NCBI RefSeq assembly: GCF_007990265.1
Contig: NZ_BJWH01000004.1
Location: forward strand, 1-64,000
Length of the DNA: 64,000 nucleotides
Direction: 5' to 3'
Origin: Cellulomonas terrae
Lineage (GTDB): Bacteria > Actinomycetota > Actinomycetes > Actinomycetales > Cellulomonadaceae
Shown here: piece after piece, positions 42,203 to 50,534 of the stretch
Layout: the number at the start of each line of letters is the position of its first letter
Numbering within the stretch: position 1 is the first letter of the stretch
The notes under the pieces: generated by a model
Databases searched by the model: none
What the model saw: the letters and a program-made list of their open reading frames with translations, nothing else
Told to the model about the DNA's origin: nothing
Translations under genes and position numbers: made by a program

Positions 42203-44524
42203 TCAGACGAAGCGGCGTCGCGCCAGCGTGGCCAGGCCGATCCCACCGGCGAACAGGACGATCGCCAGGATGAGGCGCCCGACCGAGCTGGCCCCGGTGC
42301 CGTCGACGCCGGCGATCTCGATCGAGTAGGCCGTGGCGCCCGTCGCACCGTCCGGTGCGCCGTACGCCATGCCCTCGGTCTGGGCCCGCTCGGCACCGGC
42401 GCTGAGCACCGCGTACTTCACGCCGAAGTCCTCCGCGGTGCCCTGCCCGCTGACGACGACCTGCGACGTGCCCTCGTCGGAGAGCTGCTGCGTCCCGTCG
42501 ACGAGCTTCGGCGCACCCTCGGCCGCCGTGGCGAGCCCGTCGGAGAGCTCCGTGGACCCGTCGGCCGCGGTCCGGAGGCCCTCGGACAGCGACTCTGCTC
42601 CGGCGTTGAGCTGGCCGGCTCCCGCATTCAGCTGCCGCAGCCCGTCGACCAGTGCGCCGCCGCCGGCGCCGAGCTTGTCGGTCCCTGCCTGCAGGGAGTG
42701 CACGCCACCGCGCAGGGTGCCGTTCGCGGCCGTGTCGTTCGGGCCGCCGACGCCCTTCTGGACGTTGGTGACCACCGTCGCGAGAAGCAGGCTGACGCCC
42801 GCGTCGACACTGGTGAGCCCTTCGAGCAGGCCCGGCCTGGTGGCGTCGCACCCAGCGAACGACGCCGAGCTCAGACCGCACTGGATCTTCGTCAGGCCCG
42901 GTCCCGCGATGTTGGCGAGCCTGCCCTGCAGGTAGGTGAGGCCCTGCTGCAGCGTCGGGTCGGCGACCGGCGCCGCCCCGTAGAACGCTGCCGACGTCGG
43001 GTCGCCGAGGTTGGCCGGGTCGGCGAGATCGGCCTGACCAGCCGTGAGCTGCGCGATGAGGCTCGACAGGATGAAGGCGTGCGTCGGGTCGACGGTCGCG
43101 GCGATCGGCGGTCGCCCGCCACCCGGGTAGCAGGCGTCCGCACCCGTGGTGGCGCCGTTCTTCAGGTGGCCGAGAACCGTGATCGCGCAGCCGAGCTTCT
43201 GGTACGCGCCGGGCTCGGTCGCACTCGGGTTGTACACGCCGGCGGCCATCGTCGCGAGCGCCGCCGGAGCGCCGGTGCCCACCTGCTGACGCAGCTGGTC
43301 GATGCCCGCGAGCAGGGTGTCGGGCGTCGTCGTCGACCCGATGCCGGCACGCAGCTTCGCGATCCCGGCCTGGAGCTCCTTGACGCGAGGGTCGGACGGC
43401 AGCTGGCCGATGTCGCCGTAGAGCTTGGCGAGGCCACCGTCGACCTGGGCCAGGCCGGCGTCCACCTGGTTGAGCCCGGCGATGAGCTGCGGCGCCGAGG
43501 AGCTCGCCTGGGAGAGCCCGTCCTGGAGCCTGCCGGCGCCGGCGGCCAGCTGCGCGGCGCCCGGCGCGGCGGACTCGTTCAGACCGGTCGAGAGCTGCGC
43601 GGCGCCGTCGCGGAGCTGGAGGAGGCCCGCGAGCAGCTGGGCGGAGCCGTCGTGCAGGCGCAGCACGCTCTCGTCGAGCTTGAGCCCGGCGCCGGTGAGG
43701 TCCACGCCCTTCTGCGCACCGGCCTCGTAGCTGGCGGCGCCTCCCTTGAACGAGGGGTACTCGAGCGGGGACACGGGCATGGACGTGAGCGTGGCCTTCG
43801 GGATGACCGCGCGGCTGACCTGGGCGGTGTAGCCGAACTCGGCGGTCGCGGACCCGATGGGCGGGAACAGGGTCATCTGGAACTGCATGCGGGTGCCGCC
43901 GCGACCGTCGCCGGCCATGCCGGCCTCGTCGGAGCGCACGTCGGTGAACGTGGACGGCAGGACGGTGACGAGCTGGCCGATCATCGGGATCACGGTCTCG
44001 GCGGACGCGGTGGCCATGGTGCCGGTGCCGTCGTCGTAGGTGACGTCCTGGGTCTTCCCGGTCGTGTTGGTGACCTTGTAGTGCACGCCGAGGGTGCCGG
44101 CCTTGCCGATGACCGCGCCGGGCTGCACCGTCTCGCCGTCGAACGTGTAGGTGACCTCGACGGTGAGCGGCAGGTCCTTGTCGTAGGTGCTCAGGGAGCG
44201 TTCGCGCCGTTCGCCGTCGACCTCCAGGGTGCTGACGAGCTTGCCGTCGACGACCTCGTACCCGCCGAAGCCGTCGAGGTTGCGCAGACCGTCGGTGGAG
44301 ACGGGGTTCGCGATGGTCGCGGTGCCGTGGCCGGTCAGGGCGAGCTGCTCGTACACGCGGGCGCCCTGGAACGCCCCGGTGGCGGACAGGCGCGCCTGGA
44401 CGGTCTCGGTGTTGGTGACCGTGACGTCGCCGGAGTCGGCAGCGAGCGCGGGGGAGGCCGCCGTGCCGACGACGAGCGGAAGGAGGATGACGGCGGCGGT
44501 CGCGGTGGTGGTCGTGCGGCGCAC
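42203..44524 (-). CDS. Secreted, C-terminally membrane-anchored protein with helical G-x-x-L repeats (YhgE/Pip-like region), 773 aa
   Basis: Signal peptide to about residue 29 (ASPALAADSG). Residues about 30-265 are beta-rich, with TLEVDGERRERSLSTYDKDL and TFDGETVQPGAVIGKAGTLG. From about 275 a long helical region repeats LxxGxxQLxxG units such as LLAGLLQLRDGAAQLSTGLN, LNQVDAGLAQVDGGLAKLYG and LRQLNAGAGQLNAGAESLSE, the pattern of YhgE/Pip and related phage-infection-type proteins. Two insertions carry cysteines. A C-terminal helix VGRLILAIVLFAGGIGLATL then RRRFV anchors it. Function unknown; probably a cell-surface stalk. Its partner gene ends one base away upstream. Confidence 0.75.
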   Translation of the reverse strand: MRRTTTTATAAVILLPLVVGTAASPALAADSGDVTVTNTETVQARLSATGAFQGARVYEQLALTGHGTATIANPVSTDGLRNLDGFGGYEVVDGKLVSTLEVDGERRERSLSTYDKDLPLTVEVTYTFDGETVQPGAVIGKAGTLGVHYKVTNTTGKTQDVTYDDGTGTMATASAETVIPMIGQLVTVLPSTFTDVRSDEAGMAGDGRGGTRMQFQMTLFPPIGSATAEFGYTAQVSRAVIPKATLTSMPVSPLEYPSFKGGAASYEAGAQKGVDLTGAGLKLDESVLRLHDGSAQLLAGLLQLRDGAAQLSTGLNESAAPGAAQLAAGAGRLQDGLSQASSSAPQLIAGLNQVDAGLAQVDGGLAKLYGDIGQLPSDPRVKELQAGIAKLRAGIGSTTTPDTLLAGIDQLRQQVGTGAPAALATMAAGVYNPSATEPGAYQKLGCAITVLGHLKNGATTGADACYPGGGRPPIAATVDPTHAFILSSLIAQLTAGQADLADPANLGDPTSAAFYGAAPVADPTLQQGLTYLQGRLANIAGPGLTKIQCGLSSASFAGCDATRPGLLEGLTSVDAGVSLLLATVVTNVQKGVGGPNDTAANGTLRGGVHSLQAGTDKLGAGGGALVDGLRQLNAGAGQLNAGAESLSEGLRTAADGSTELSDGLATAAEGAPKLVDGTQQLSDEGTSQVVVSGQGTAEDFGVKYAVLSAGAERAQTEGMAYGAPDGATGATAYSIEIAGVDGTGASSVGRLILAIVLFAGGIGLATLARRRFV

Positions 44525-44525
44525 G

Positions 44526-45185
44526 TCAGGCCTCCGGCTGGGGGTCGAGGGGACGGGTGGCGGGCAAGCCCCGACGGGGGCCCCCGGCGGTGGTCGCTGT
44601 GTACGGGCGGGCCGGGGCGTGGTTGCCCGCGCCCTCGTACTCGCCGACGGGCGGGTCGGCCGGGGCGAAGAGGGGTGCCTCGGCGGCCCGCTCCTCCTCG
44701 CGGTCCTGCATCACGACGACGCCGAGCACGGACGTCGCCAGGAAGCCGGCTCCGGCGGCGAGCAGGATGGACGTCGCGGTGGTGGCCGACGAGGTGAGGA
44801 ACGAGGACGGGTCGGCGGCGTAGGTGGCCTCGTACGCGCCGGCCATCGCGGCGGCGCCCAGCAGAGCGGACCACAGCGGGAGCCTGCCGCGCGTGAGGGC
44901 CGCGACCCCCAGGCAGACGAGGACGACGACGAGCACGGCGATCGCGCGGCCCGCGGCGGCGTCGGGCAGGACCGCGGCGCGCAGGGCGTACCCCAGCCAG
45001 GCGGCGACGAAGCCGACCCCGAAGCCGGCGGCGCGCTGCGCGGGGGTCCGGTCGGGCACGAGGCCCAGGGCGCCGCCGAGCGCGGCGCCGAGCAGGGCGA
45101 CGCCCTGCAGCTCGGGTCCCGAGAACAGGACGATCGCCGTCGTCAGGAGCGCGAGGACGAGCCCCGCCAGGATGTGACGCTTCAT
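44526..45185 (-). CDS. Polytopic membrane protein of unknown function, 219 aa
   Basis: About five to six helices, starting KRHILAGLVLALLTTAIVLF, then LQGVALLGAALGGALGLVPD, GFGVGFVAAWLGYALRAAVL, AIAVLVVVLVCLGVAAL and TATSILLAAGAGFLATSVLG. A polar, proline-rich tail of about 60 residues follows. ATG at 45185 follows GACGAGGTGGTC; the frame is open upstream to 45359, but that part covers the hairpin at 45254-45314. It lies one base ahead of the 773-residue protein and is surely co-transcribed with it. Confidence 0.7.
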   Translation of the reverse strand: MKRHILAGLVLALLTTAIVLFSGPELQGVALLGAALGGALGLVPDRTPAQRAAGFGVGFVAAWLGYALRAAVLPDAAAGRAIAVLVVVLVCLGVAALTRGRLPLWSALLGAAAMAGAYEATYAADPSSFLTSSATTATSILLAAGAGFLATSVLGVVVMQDREEERAAEAPLFAPADPPVGEYEGAGNHAPARPYTATTAGGPRRGLPATRPLDPQPEA

Positions 45186-45253
45186 GACCACCTCGTCGTG
45201 GTGACTGGTCCGCACGGGTGACCGTCCGGGCAGTGCGGCTGGTGAGTGGCACA

Positions 45254-45314
45254 CCCGAGAGGCTGCTGACCTGCGCCGTCGCCGTTGACGAAGCAGGTCA
45301 GCAGCCCTCTCGGG
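45254..45314. other. 21/22-base inverted repeat (long hairpin)
   Basis: Left arm 45254-45274 and right arm 45293-45314 are exact reverse complements apart from one extra C in the right arm; the core is GCTGCTGACCTGC / GCAGGTCAGCAGC and the outer part CCCGAGAG / CTCTCGGG. Loop 18 bases. It lies 120 bases after the NYN gene stop and 69 before the membrane-protein start, both minus strand. It may be a terminator for NYN or an attenuator for the two surface-protein genes. The rest of 45186-45433 holds no clear gene. Confidence 0.65.
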
Positions 45315-45407
45315 CGGGACCAGCGCACTGTCTACCAGCGCACGAAGCATCTGAGCCACGCGGTACTAGGTAAAACCGCACCGGTAGCAGGTACATCGTT
45401 ATCCCGT

Positions 45408-45423
45408 CGTGACCTGGGTCACG
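45408..45423. promoter_or_regulatory. Perfect CRP/GlxR-like palindrome
   Basis: CGTGACCTGGGTCACG is a perfect 16-base inverted repeat with the GTGA-N6-TCAC core recognised by CRP-family proteins, including actinobacterial GlxR. It lies 222 bases upstream of the membrane-protein start and 11 beyond the NYN stop, in an AT-richer patch. Far for a classical promoter unless transcription starts near 45380. Confidence 0.4.
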
Positions 45424-45433
45424 CGAGAGGTCC

Positions 45434-46009
45434 TCAGAGGTAGCGCAGCGGGTCGAACTCGTCGAGCGGGATGATCCGCAGGCGCGGCAGCTGCACGTTG
45501 AACGCGGCGACGTCGCTCTCGAGGTCGAACGTCTCCAGACCCTTCGCGACGAGGGCCGACAGCTGGGTGCTGGTGAACTCACGGAACGCCAGGAGGCCGA
45601 CCCGCCGGTCCTCGTCGTCGACGAGCGTCTCCAGCTCGGGCGCGAAGTCGCCGTCGTGGCTGGCGAGGAGCACGTCGCCCCCGCGCCCCGCGATCGCGTC
45701 GAGGGTGCGCTTGATGCCGATGTCGACGACCTTCTCGTACGACTCGCCCGACAGCGGGATCGGCTGGAAGCCGATGGCCAGCAGCGCCTGCACGAAGGAC
45801 ATGGGCAGCGTGCCGTTGGAGGCGTTGAGGAAGAACAGCGCCTTGACGGGCTGGTCCCACGTCTGCTGCGCGAACGTCAGCACGCGCTCCCACCGCGGGC
45901 GCTGCTCCGGGGTGGGGCGGCCGCCGAGGATGGACGAGCCGAGGGTCGCGTCGATGTTCTCGCCGTCGACCAGGAGGTACGTGGTGCGGGGTGCCGCCTC
46001 GGTGGTCAT
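45434..46009 (-). CDS. NYN-domain (LabA/DUF88-like) protein, 191 aa
   Basis: PIN-like nuclease fold. TTYLLVDGENIDATLGSSIL gives the first acidic cluster (DGEN), VKALFFLNASNGTLP the second strand, SYEKVVDIGIKRTLDAIAG then DVLLASHDGDFAPELETLVD the last acidic motif (HDGD). NYN proteins act on RNA or serve as regulators. The C-terminal tail VAAFNVQLPRLRIIPLDEFD is family-specific. ATG at 46009; the longer open frame upstream is antisense-like noise over the xylanase C-terminus. It follows the xylanase gene by 68 bases on the same strand, an odd neighbour for a secreted cellulase-type enzyme. Confidence 0.82.
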   Translation of the reverse strand: MTTEAAPRTTYLLVDGENIDATLGSSILGGRPTPEQRPRWERVLTFAQQTWDQPVKALFFLNASNGTLPMSFVQALLAIGFQPIPLSGESYEKVVDIGIKRTLDAIAGRGGDVLLASHDGDFAPELETLVDDEDRRVGLLAFREFTSTQLSALVAKGLETFDLESDVAAFNVQLPRLRIIPLDEFDPLRYL

Positions 46010-46077
46010 CGCGTCAGCGTATCCGCAGGTGGCACAGGCCGGCCCGGGACCCGTGCGGGGTCCCGGGCCGGTGCGGT

Positions 46078-47562
46078 TCAGCCCTTCGAGCAGGCCGTGC
46101 CGTTGAGCGCGAACGACGACGGTGCGCCGTTGGTGCCGTTGTGCGAGCCGTTGAACCCGAACTGCGTGCTGCCCCCCGCGGGGATCGAGCCGTTCCAGGC
46201 CGCGTTCCTGACGGTGACGGCCGAGCCGGACTGCGTGGTCACCGAGCTCCATGCCTGGGTGACGGCCTGGCCGTTCGGGAAGCTGAACGTCAGGGTCCAG
46301 CCGTTGATCGCGCTCGACGACGTGTTCTTCACCGTGACGTTCGCGGTGAACCCGGTGTTCCACTGGTTGACGACGTAGGTCACCTGGCAGGCGCCGGGCG
46401 GCGTCGTCGGGGTCACCGTGGGTGTCGGCGTGACGGTCGGGGTCGGCGTGACCGTCGGGGTCGGCGTGACGGTGGGTGTCGGCGTGGCCGTGGGCGTGAT
46501 GCCGCCGAAGGCCGAGGCGATCGCGTCGTAGGCGGGCTTCTTGTTGTAGTTGTCGTCCCACACCAGCGCGGCACCCTGCCCGGAGAACACGCCGGGCACC
46601 CAGGAGTACTTGTCGGTGATGCCCCAGATGGTGACGCCCTGGCAGCGGCTCACCGCGAGGCAGATCTGGAACACCTTCTTGTAGTCGGCCGCCTGCGTGG
46701 CCAGCTTGGCGGAGTCCGAGGGCATCGTCATGCGGATGTCGAGCTCGGTGATCCGCACGTCCACGCCGAGGTCGGCGAACCGCTGCAGGTTCTGCTGCAT
46801 GGACGAGGGGACCTGGCCGATGATCAGGTGCGACTGGAACCCGACGCAGTCGATGGGCACGCCGCGGGCCTTGAAGTCCCGCACGAGGTTGTAGATCGCG
46901 GTGCTCTTGGAGTTGATGGCGTCGGTGTTGTAGTCGTTGATGCAGAGCTTGGCGGTCGGGTCCGCGGCCCGCGCCGCCCGGAACGCCGTCTCGATGTACC
47001 CGTCGCCGAGCTTCTGCTGGAGCGGCGAGTCGGAGCGGCGCTCGCCGTTCTCACCGAACGCCTCGTTGACCACGTCCCACGACGCGACCTTGCCCCTGAA
47101 GTGCGTCGCGACGTTGGTGACGTGGTTCTTCATCGCCGACTCGAGCGCCGACCCGGACAGGTTGTTGGTCCAGCCCGGCATCTGCGAGTGCCACACGAGG
47201 GTGTGGCCGTACAGCTCCTTGCCGGTGCTGGCGGCGTAGCTGGCCACCTGGTCGCCCTGGCCGTAGCTGAACGAGTTCTGCGACGGCTCGGTGGCGTCCC
47301 ACTTCATCGCGTTCTCGGCCACGACGAGGTTGAACTCGCTGTCGGCGATCGACTTGTAGGCCGACTCCGAGAGCCGGTTGGGGTCGAGCGCGAAGCCGAT
47401 GTCCTTGCCGGCGGCGGTCGCCAGGTCCTTCAGGCTGGTCGCCGCCTGGGCGGCGGGGATGGCGACGGCGGCGGCGCCGACGACGATCGTGGCCGCGAGC
47501 GCGACGGCGACCGTGCGGGCCGCTGCTCGGCGTCGTGGTGCGTGGGGGCGGATGACGGACAT
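46078..47562 (-). CDS. Secreted GH10 endo-beta-1,4-xylanase/exoglucanase with CBM2 (Cex-like), 494 aa
   Basis: Signal peptide of 40 residues ending PAAQA. The GH10 barrel starts [20 protein letters not shown]. The acid/base is Glu167 (WDVVNEAF) and the nucleophile Glu273 (RITELDIRM); in mature numbering these are 127 and 233, the same as I recall for C. fimi Cex, and WHSQMPGW and WGITDKYSW also match. A linker of repeated TPTPTV joins a CBM2 cellulose/xylan-binding domain ([20 protein letters not shown], with its two end cysteines). Cleaves xylan, possibly cellulose, outside the cell. AGGAGGA precedes the ATG at 47562. Confidence 0.95.
   Translation of the reverse strand: MSVIRPHAPRRRAAARTVAVALAATIVVGAAAVAIPAAQAATSLKDLATAAGKDIGFALDPNRLSESAYKSIADSEFNLVVAENAMKWDATEPSQNSFSYGQGDQVASYAASTGKELYGHTLVWHSQMPGWTNNLSGSALESAMKNHVTNVATHFRGKVASWDVVNEAFGENGERRSDSPLQQKLGDGYIETAFRAARAADPTAKLCINDYNTDAINSKSTAIYNLVRDFKARGVPIDCVGFQSHLIIGQVPSSMQQNLQRFADLGVDVRITELDIRMTMPSDSAKLATQAADYKKVFQICLAVSRCQGVTIWGITDKYSWVPGVFSGQGAALVWDDNYNKKPAYDAIASAFGGITPTATPTPTVTPTPTVTPTPTVTPTPTVTPTTPPGACQVTYVVNQWNTGFTANVTVKNTSSSAINGWTLTFSFPNGQAVTQAWSSVTTQSGSAVTVRNAAWNGSIPAGGSTQFGFNGSHNGTNGAPSSFALNGTACSKG
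46412..46498 (-). repeat. 18-base tandem repeats in the xylanase linker
   Basis: About four and a half copies of an 18-base unit (on the plus strand, variants of GGTCGGCGTGACGGTCGG) encode the TPTPTV linker of the xylanase. In-frame unit length means copy number can change without a frameshift. Confidence 0.7.
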
Positions 47563-47632
47563 GGGTGTTCCTCCTCGTTGAGCCAGGTGCCGGATCGCAG
47601 AGTGGTCGTCGCGGGCCGTCGCCGCGAGGTAC

Positions 47633-47668
47633 CGAAACATTTCAGGCACCGGCGCCCGACAGTTTCGA
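47633..47668. promoter_or_regulatory. Two CGAAAC-type operator-like sites upstream of the xylanase
   Basis: CGAAACATTTCA at 47633-47644 and, on the minus strand, TCGAAACTGTCG at 47657-47668. Xylanase promoters of Streptomyces carry CGAAACTTTC-like boxes bound by LacI-family regulators such as BxlR. The pair lies 70-106 bases before the xylanase start and also upstream of the divergent MarR gene. Confidence 0.45.
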
Positions 47669-47713
47669 TAGCGGCGCCGTGGAACACACCGGCCGGTCGC
47701 GCGGTTGAGCAAG

Positions 47714-47729
47714 ATCGATACGTATGCAT
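47714..47729. promoter_or_regulatory. AT-rich palindromic patch before the MarR gene
   Basis: ATACGTAT and ATGCAT, both perfect palindromes, overlap here in an otherwise GC-rich region. A plausible autoregulatory MarR site or a -10 region; it includes an alternative ATG (47724) for the MarR gene. Confidence 0.3.
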
Positions 47730-47771
47730 GAACCTGGGTCGGGAGCCGCAGGTCGAGCAGAGAGCGGGTCG

Positions 47772-48257
47772 ATGACGGAGAGTGCCAGAGAGCTGCCCGG
47801 CACGCGGGAGGCCGCGGAGGCATGGGAGTCGCTCTTCCGTGCGCAGGTGGCGCTCATGCGGCGCTTCCAGCGCGACGACGTCTGGGGTGACCTGACGATC
47901 CGCGAGTACGACGTGCTGTTCACGCTGTCCGGCTGCCCGGACGGCACCGCGCGTCTGCGTGACCTGGGGGAGAACAGCCTCCTGACCCAGCCCAGCCTGT
48001 CCCGGATGGTCGAGCGGCTCGAGCTGGCCGGCCTGGTCCGGCGCGGGCCGGTCGAGGGTGACGCGCGGGGCGTGGCGGTCGCGCTGACCGAGGACGGCTG
48101 GCGGGTGCAGCGGGAGATCGGGCGACGCCACGTGCGCACCATCCGGCGCCTCGTCGGCGGTGCGCTCGACACCCACGAGCTGGCGACCCTGCGAGCCCTC
48201 ACCGACAAGCTGCGTGCGGCCCAGGCGAGCATCCCCGACGCGGGCTCAGACCCGTAG
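47772..48257 (+). CDS. MarR-family transcriptional regulator, 161 aa
   Basis: Winged-helix dimeric repressor. [20 protein letters not shown] and [20 protein letters not shown] lead into the [23 protein letters not shown], then [20 protein letters not shown] with the wing Asp-Xaa-Arg (GDARG) and the C-terminal dimer helix. ATG at 47772 chosen; one at 47724 would add 16 residues. Divergent from the xylanase. Its 3' end overlaps the convergent kinase gene by 12 bases. Confidence 0.85.
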   Translation: MTESARELPGTREAAEAWESLFRAQVALMRRFQRDDVWGDLTIREYDVLFTLSGCPDGTARLRDLGENSLLTQPSLSRMVERLELAGLVRRGPVEGDARGVAVALTEDGWRVQREIGRRHVRTIRRLVGGALDTHELATLRALTDKLRAAQASIPDAGSDP

Positions 48258-49109
48258 CACCCGCAGCTCCGCCGCGACGGCGGCCGGTGCCGGACGCGCC
48301 GCGGGGTCGTCGGCGGTCATCGCCAGGAGCAGCCGGGTCCAGTCCCGACCGAACCGCGCGGGCACCTCGACCGGGTCGAGGAGCCGAGCGAGCGAGCTCG
48401 ACAGCGGGTCCCCCGGGTACGCGCGCTCACCGGTCAGGCACTCGAGCAGCACCAGGCCGAGGGAGTAGACGTCGCTGGGCGGACCCGCAGGATGGCCCAG
48501 GGCCTGCTCCGGGCTCTGGTACCCGGCCGTCCCGGACGTGCCGCGGGGTGCCTCCGGGGCGCTCGCCGTGGTCACCGCGATGCCGAAGTCGGCGAGCACG
48601 ACGGGCATCCGGGGAGCGTCGAGGCGTCCGCTGTCGTACCGGTCGGCGGCCACCAGGACGTTGGACGGCTTGACGTCGCGGTGCACGACGCCGGCTCCGT
48701 GCGCGTGGCCGAGCGCGAGCGCGAGCTGACGGCCGACGTCCGCCGTGACCGACGGCGGCAGAGGGCCGTCGGCGATCGTGTCCCGCAGGGTCCGACCGTC
48801 GACCAGCTCCATGACGAGGAACGCCACCGGGCCGCCGCCGTCCGGGAGGACGTCGGCGCCGACGTCGAGCAGCGCGACGAGGCTGGGGTGCGTGAGCGAC
48901 GACAGCACGCGGGCCTCGTGCGCGTAGCGTCGGATGTCCTGCGGGGTCGCGGCACCGATCGAGAAGAGCTTGAGGGCGACCGCCCGCTGCAGCCGGACGT
49001 CGGTGGCGCGGAAGACCTCGCCCGACCCGCCGCGCCCGAGCTGCTGCTCCAGCTGGTAGCGCCGGCCCAGGGCCGCGCGCTCCGGGGTGCGGAACTCGGT
49101 CGGGGGCAC
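48246..49109 (-). CDS. Soluble Ser/Thr protein kinase, kinase domain only, 287 aa
   Basis: Hanks-type kinase: glycine loop LGRGGSGEVFRATDV, VALKLF lysine, HRDVKPSNVL catalytic loop, DFGIAVTTAS metal motif and GTAGYQSPEQALGHPAGPPSDVYSLGLVLLE with the APE-like helix. It ends with the kinase domain; there is no membrane helix, PASTA or other sensor, unlike PknB. GTG at 49109 with weak ribosome binding site. It may act with a separate partner. It lies between the MarR and LacI regulators and is divergent from the latter. Confidence 0.88.
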   Translation of the reverse strand: MPPTEFRTPERAALGRRYQLEQQLGRGGSGEVFRATDVRLQRAVALKLFSIGAATPQDIRRYAHEARVLSSLTHPSLVALLDVGADVLPDGGGPVAFLVMELVDGRTLRDTIADGPLPPSVTADVGRQLALALGHAHGAGVVHRDVKPSNVLVAADRYDSGRLDAPRMPVVLADFGIAVTTASAPEAPRGTSGTAGYQSPEQALGHPAGPPSDVYSLGLVLLECLTGERAYPGDPLSSSLARLLDPVEVPARFGRDWTRLLLAMTADDPAARPAPAAVAAELRVLRV

Positions 49110-49226
49110 GGCAGGCCTGTCTGTGCGGTGGCATCGGGGCGGTACGACGGTAGAAGCCTGCGGGCGCGACCGCACCTCGGGCGAACCGAGGGTACGGCGA
49201 ACGGGTGACGGCACCAGGTGAAACTG

Positions 49227-49254
49227 CTTGCAGCCTCCTGCAAGCCACTTGCAG
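49227..49254. promoter_or_regulatory. CTTGCAG inverted and direct repeats, probable LacI/MalR operator
   Basis: CTTGCAG (49227-49233) and CTGCAAG (49238-49244) form an 18-base palindrome with a 4-base centre; a third CTTGCAG follows at 49248. Repeated CTTGCAG is the motif I recall for MalR of Streptomyces. It lies 24-51 bases before the LacI-type gene, suggesting autorepression, and 118 bases upstream of the divergent kinase. Confidence 0.7.
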
Positions 49255-49277
49255 CGTCGAGCAGTACGCTGACACCC

Positions 49278-50306
49278 ATGTCCAGGCGACTCGCAGAGGT
49301 AGCACGCAAGGTCGGCGTCTCCGAGGCGACCGTGAGCCGGGTGCTCAACGGCAAGCCCGGTGTCGCCGAGTCGACGCGGGAGGCGGTGCTGACCGCACTC
49401 GACGTGCTCGGGTACGAGCGACCCACCAAGCTGCGCGGCGAGCGCGCGCGGCTGGTCGGCCTCGTGCTCCCCGAGCTCCAGAACCCGATCTTCCCCGCGT
49501 TCGCGGAGGTGGTCGGCGGGGCGCTGGCCCAGCAGGGCTTCACCCCGGTCCTGTGCACGCAGACCGCCGGCGGCGTGTCGGAGGCCGACTACGTCGAGCT
49601 CCTGCTCGGGCAGCAGGTCTCGGGCATCGTCTTCGCGGGCGGCCACTACGCGCAGCGGGACGCGACGCACGGTCACTACGAGCGGCTCGCCGGGCGCAAC
49701 CTGCCCGTCGTGCTGATCAACGCCTCGATCGAGGAGCTGCCCTTCCCGCGGGTCTCGTGCGACGACGAGGTCGCCATCGAGCAGGCGATCGGTCACCTCG
49801 CCTCGCTCGGCCACACGAGGGTCGGCCTGGTCCTCGGACCGGTCGACCACGTGCCGTCCGAGCGCAAGCTGCGGGCGGCGCAGGCCCTCATGCAGCGCCT
49901 CGGGCTGGAGCTGGGCGAGGGGCAGGTGGTCCGCAGCGCCTACTCCCTCGAGAGCGGGCAGGCCGCGGGGAACCGGCTCCTGAAGGAGGGTGTCACGGGC
50001 ATCGTGTGCGCGAGCGACCCGCTGGCGCTCGGGGTGATCCGGGCGGCTCGACGGGCCGGGCTGCGGGTCCCGGACGACATCTCGGTCGTCGGCTACGACG
50101 ACTCCGCGTTCATGAGCTGCACCGAACCGCCCCTGACCACCGTGCGCCAGCCGATCGAGCCGATGGGCCGCGCCGCGATCGACCTGCTCGTCAGCCAGAT
50201 CCACGGCGGTGTCGTGCCCCAGGACGAGCTGCTGTTCGAGCCGGAGCTCGTGGTCCGCGGCTCCACCGGTCCTGCGCCGGCACAGCCGGTGACCCCCGCC
50301 GACTGA
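49278..50306 (+). CDS. LacI-family regulator (MalR-like), 342 aa
   Basis: N-terminal LacI helix-turn-helix RRLAEVARKVGVSEATVSRV with LNGKPGVAESTREAVLTALD (hinge) and a periplasmic-binding-protein-like effector domain: RLVGLVLPELQNPIFPAFAE, GHLASLGHTRVGLVLGPVDH, GIVCASDPLALGVIRAARRA and DISVVGYDDSAFMSCTEPPL. ATG at 49278. The gene is next to a GH13 enzyme and sugar ABC genes, and CTTGCAG operators flank its start, so the effector is probably maltose, maltodextrin or another alpha-glucoside. Confidence 0.9.
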   Translation: MSRRLAEVARKVGVSEATVSRVLNGKPGVAESTREAVLTALDVLGYERPTKLRGERARLVGLVLPELQNPIFPAFAEVVGGALAQQGFTPVLCTQTAGGVSEADYVELLLGQQVSGIVFAGGHYAQRDATHGHYERLAGRNLPVVLINASIEELPFPRVSCDDEVAIEQAIGHLASLGHTRVGLVLGPVDHVPSERKLRAAQALMQRLGLELGEGQVVRSAYSLESGQAAGNRLLKEGVTGIVCASDPLALGVIRAARRAGLRVPDDISVVGYDDSAFMSCTEPPLTTVRQPIEPMGRAAIDLLVSQIHGGVVPQDELLFEPELVVRGSTGPAPAQPVTPAD

Positions 50307-50319
50307 GCCCGGCGCCCTC

Positions 50320-50358
50320 CAGGCCCCGCACCGCCGTCCCTCGGCGGTACGGGGCCTG
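50320..50358 (+). terminator. Strong terminator after the LacI-type gene
   Basis: CAGGCCCCGCACCGCCG pairs with CGGCGGTACGGGGCCTG: 17 bp with one mismatch and a 5-base loop, 14 bases after the stop. Confidence 0.8.
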
Positions 50359-50412
50359 TGTCGTGTCCGACCCTCCATACGGTCACGCTTCGATAACTCC
50401 TCTGTCGTGTTC

Positions 50413-50442
50413 TTGCGTTGATCCAGTCGCGTCCTTTAGCGT
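50413..50442 (+). promoter_or_regulatory. Promoter-like -35/-10 upstream of the GH13 gene
   Basis: TTGCGT (50413-50418) and TAGCGT (50437-50442) with an 18-base spacer. Downstream, GCGACGCC (50450) and GGCGTCGC (50469) form a stem in the leader, and GTCTGGAG occurs twice, 20 bases apart. Weak half-sites CTTGCG and CAGCAAG lie around it. Confidence 0.45.
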
Positions 50443-50534
50443 CTGGAGCGCGACGCCGACGTCTGGAGGGCGTCGCCGCGTGACAGCAAGATCACCCGGC
50501 CCCGGCGACGTGGCCCACGAGAGACGAGACGCGA

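Noticed and set aside
45186..45359. N-terminal extension of the 219-residue membrane protein (GTG 45359)
   Set aside because: It would run through the long hairpin into Arg-rich sequence, whereas ATG 45185 has a good ribosome binding site directly before a membrane helix.
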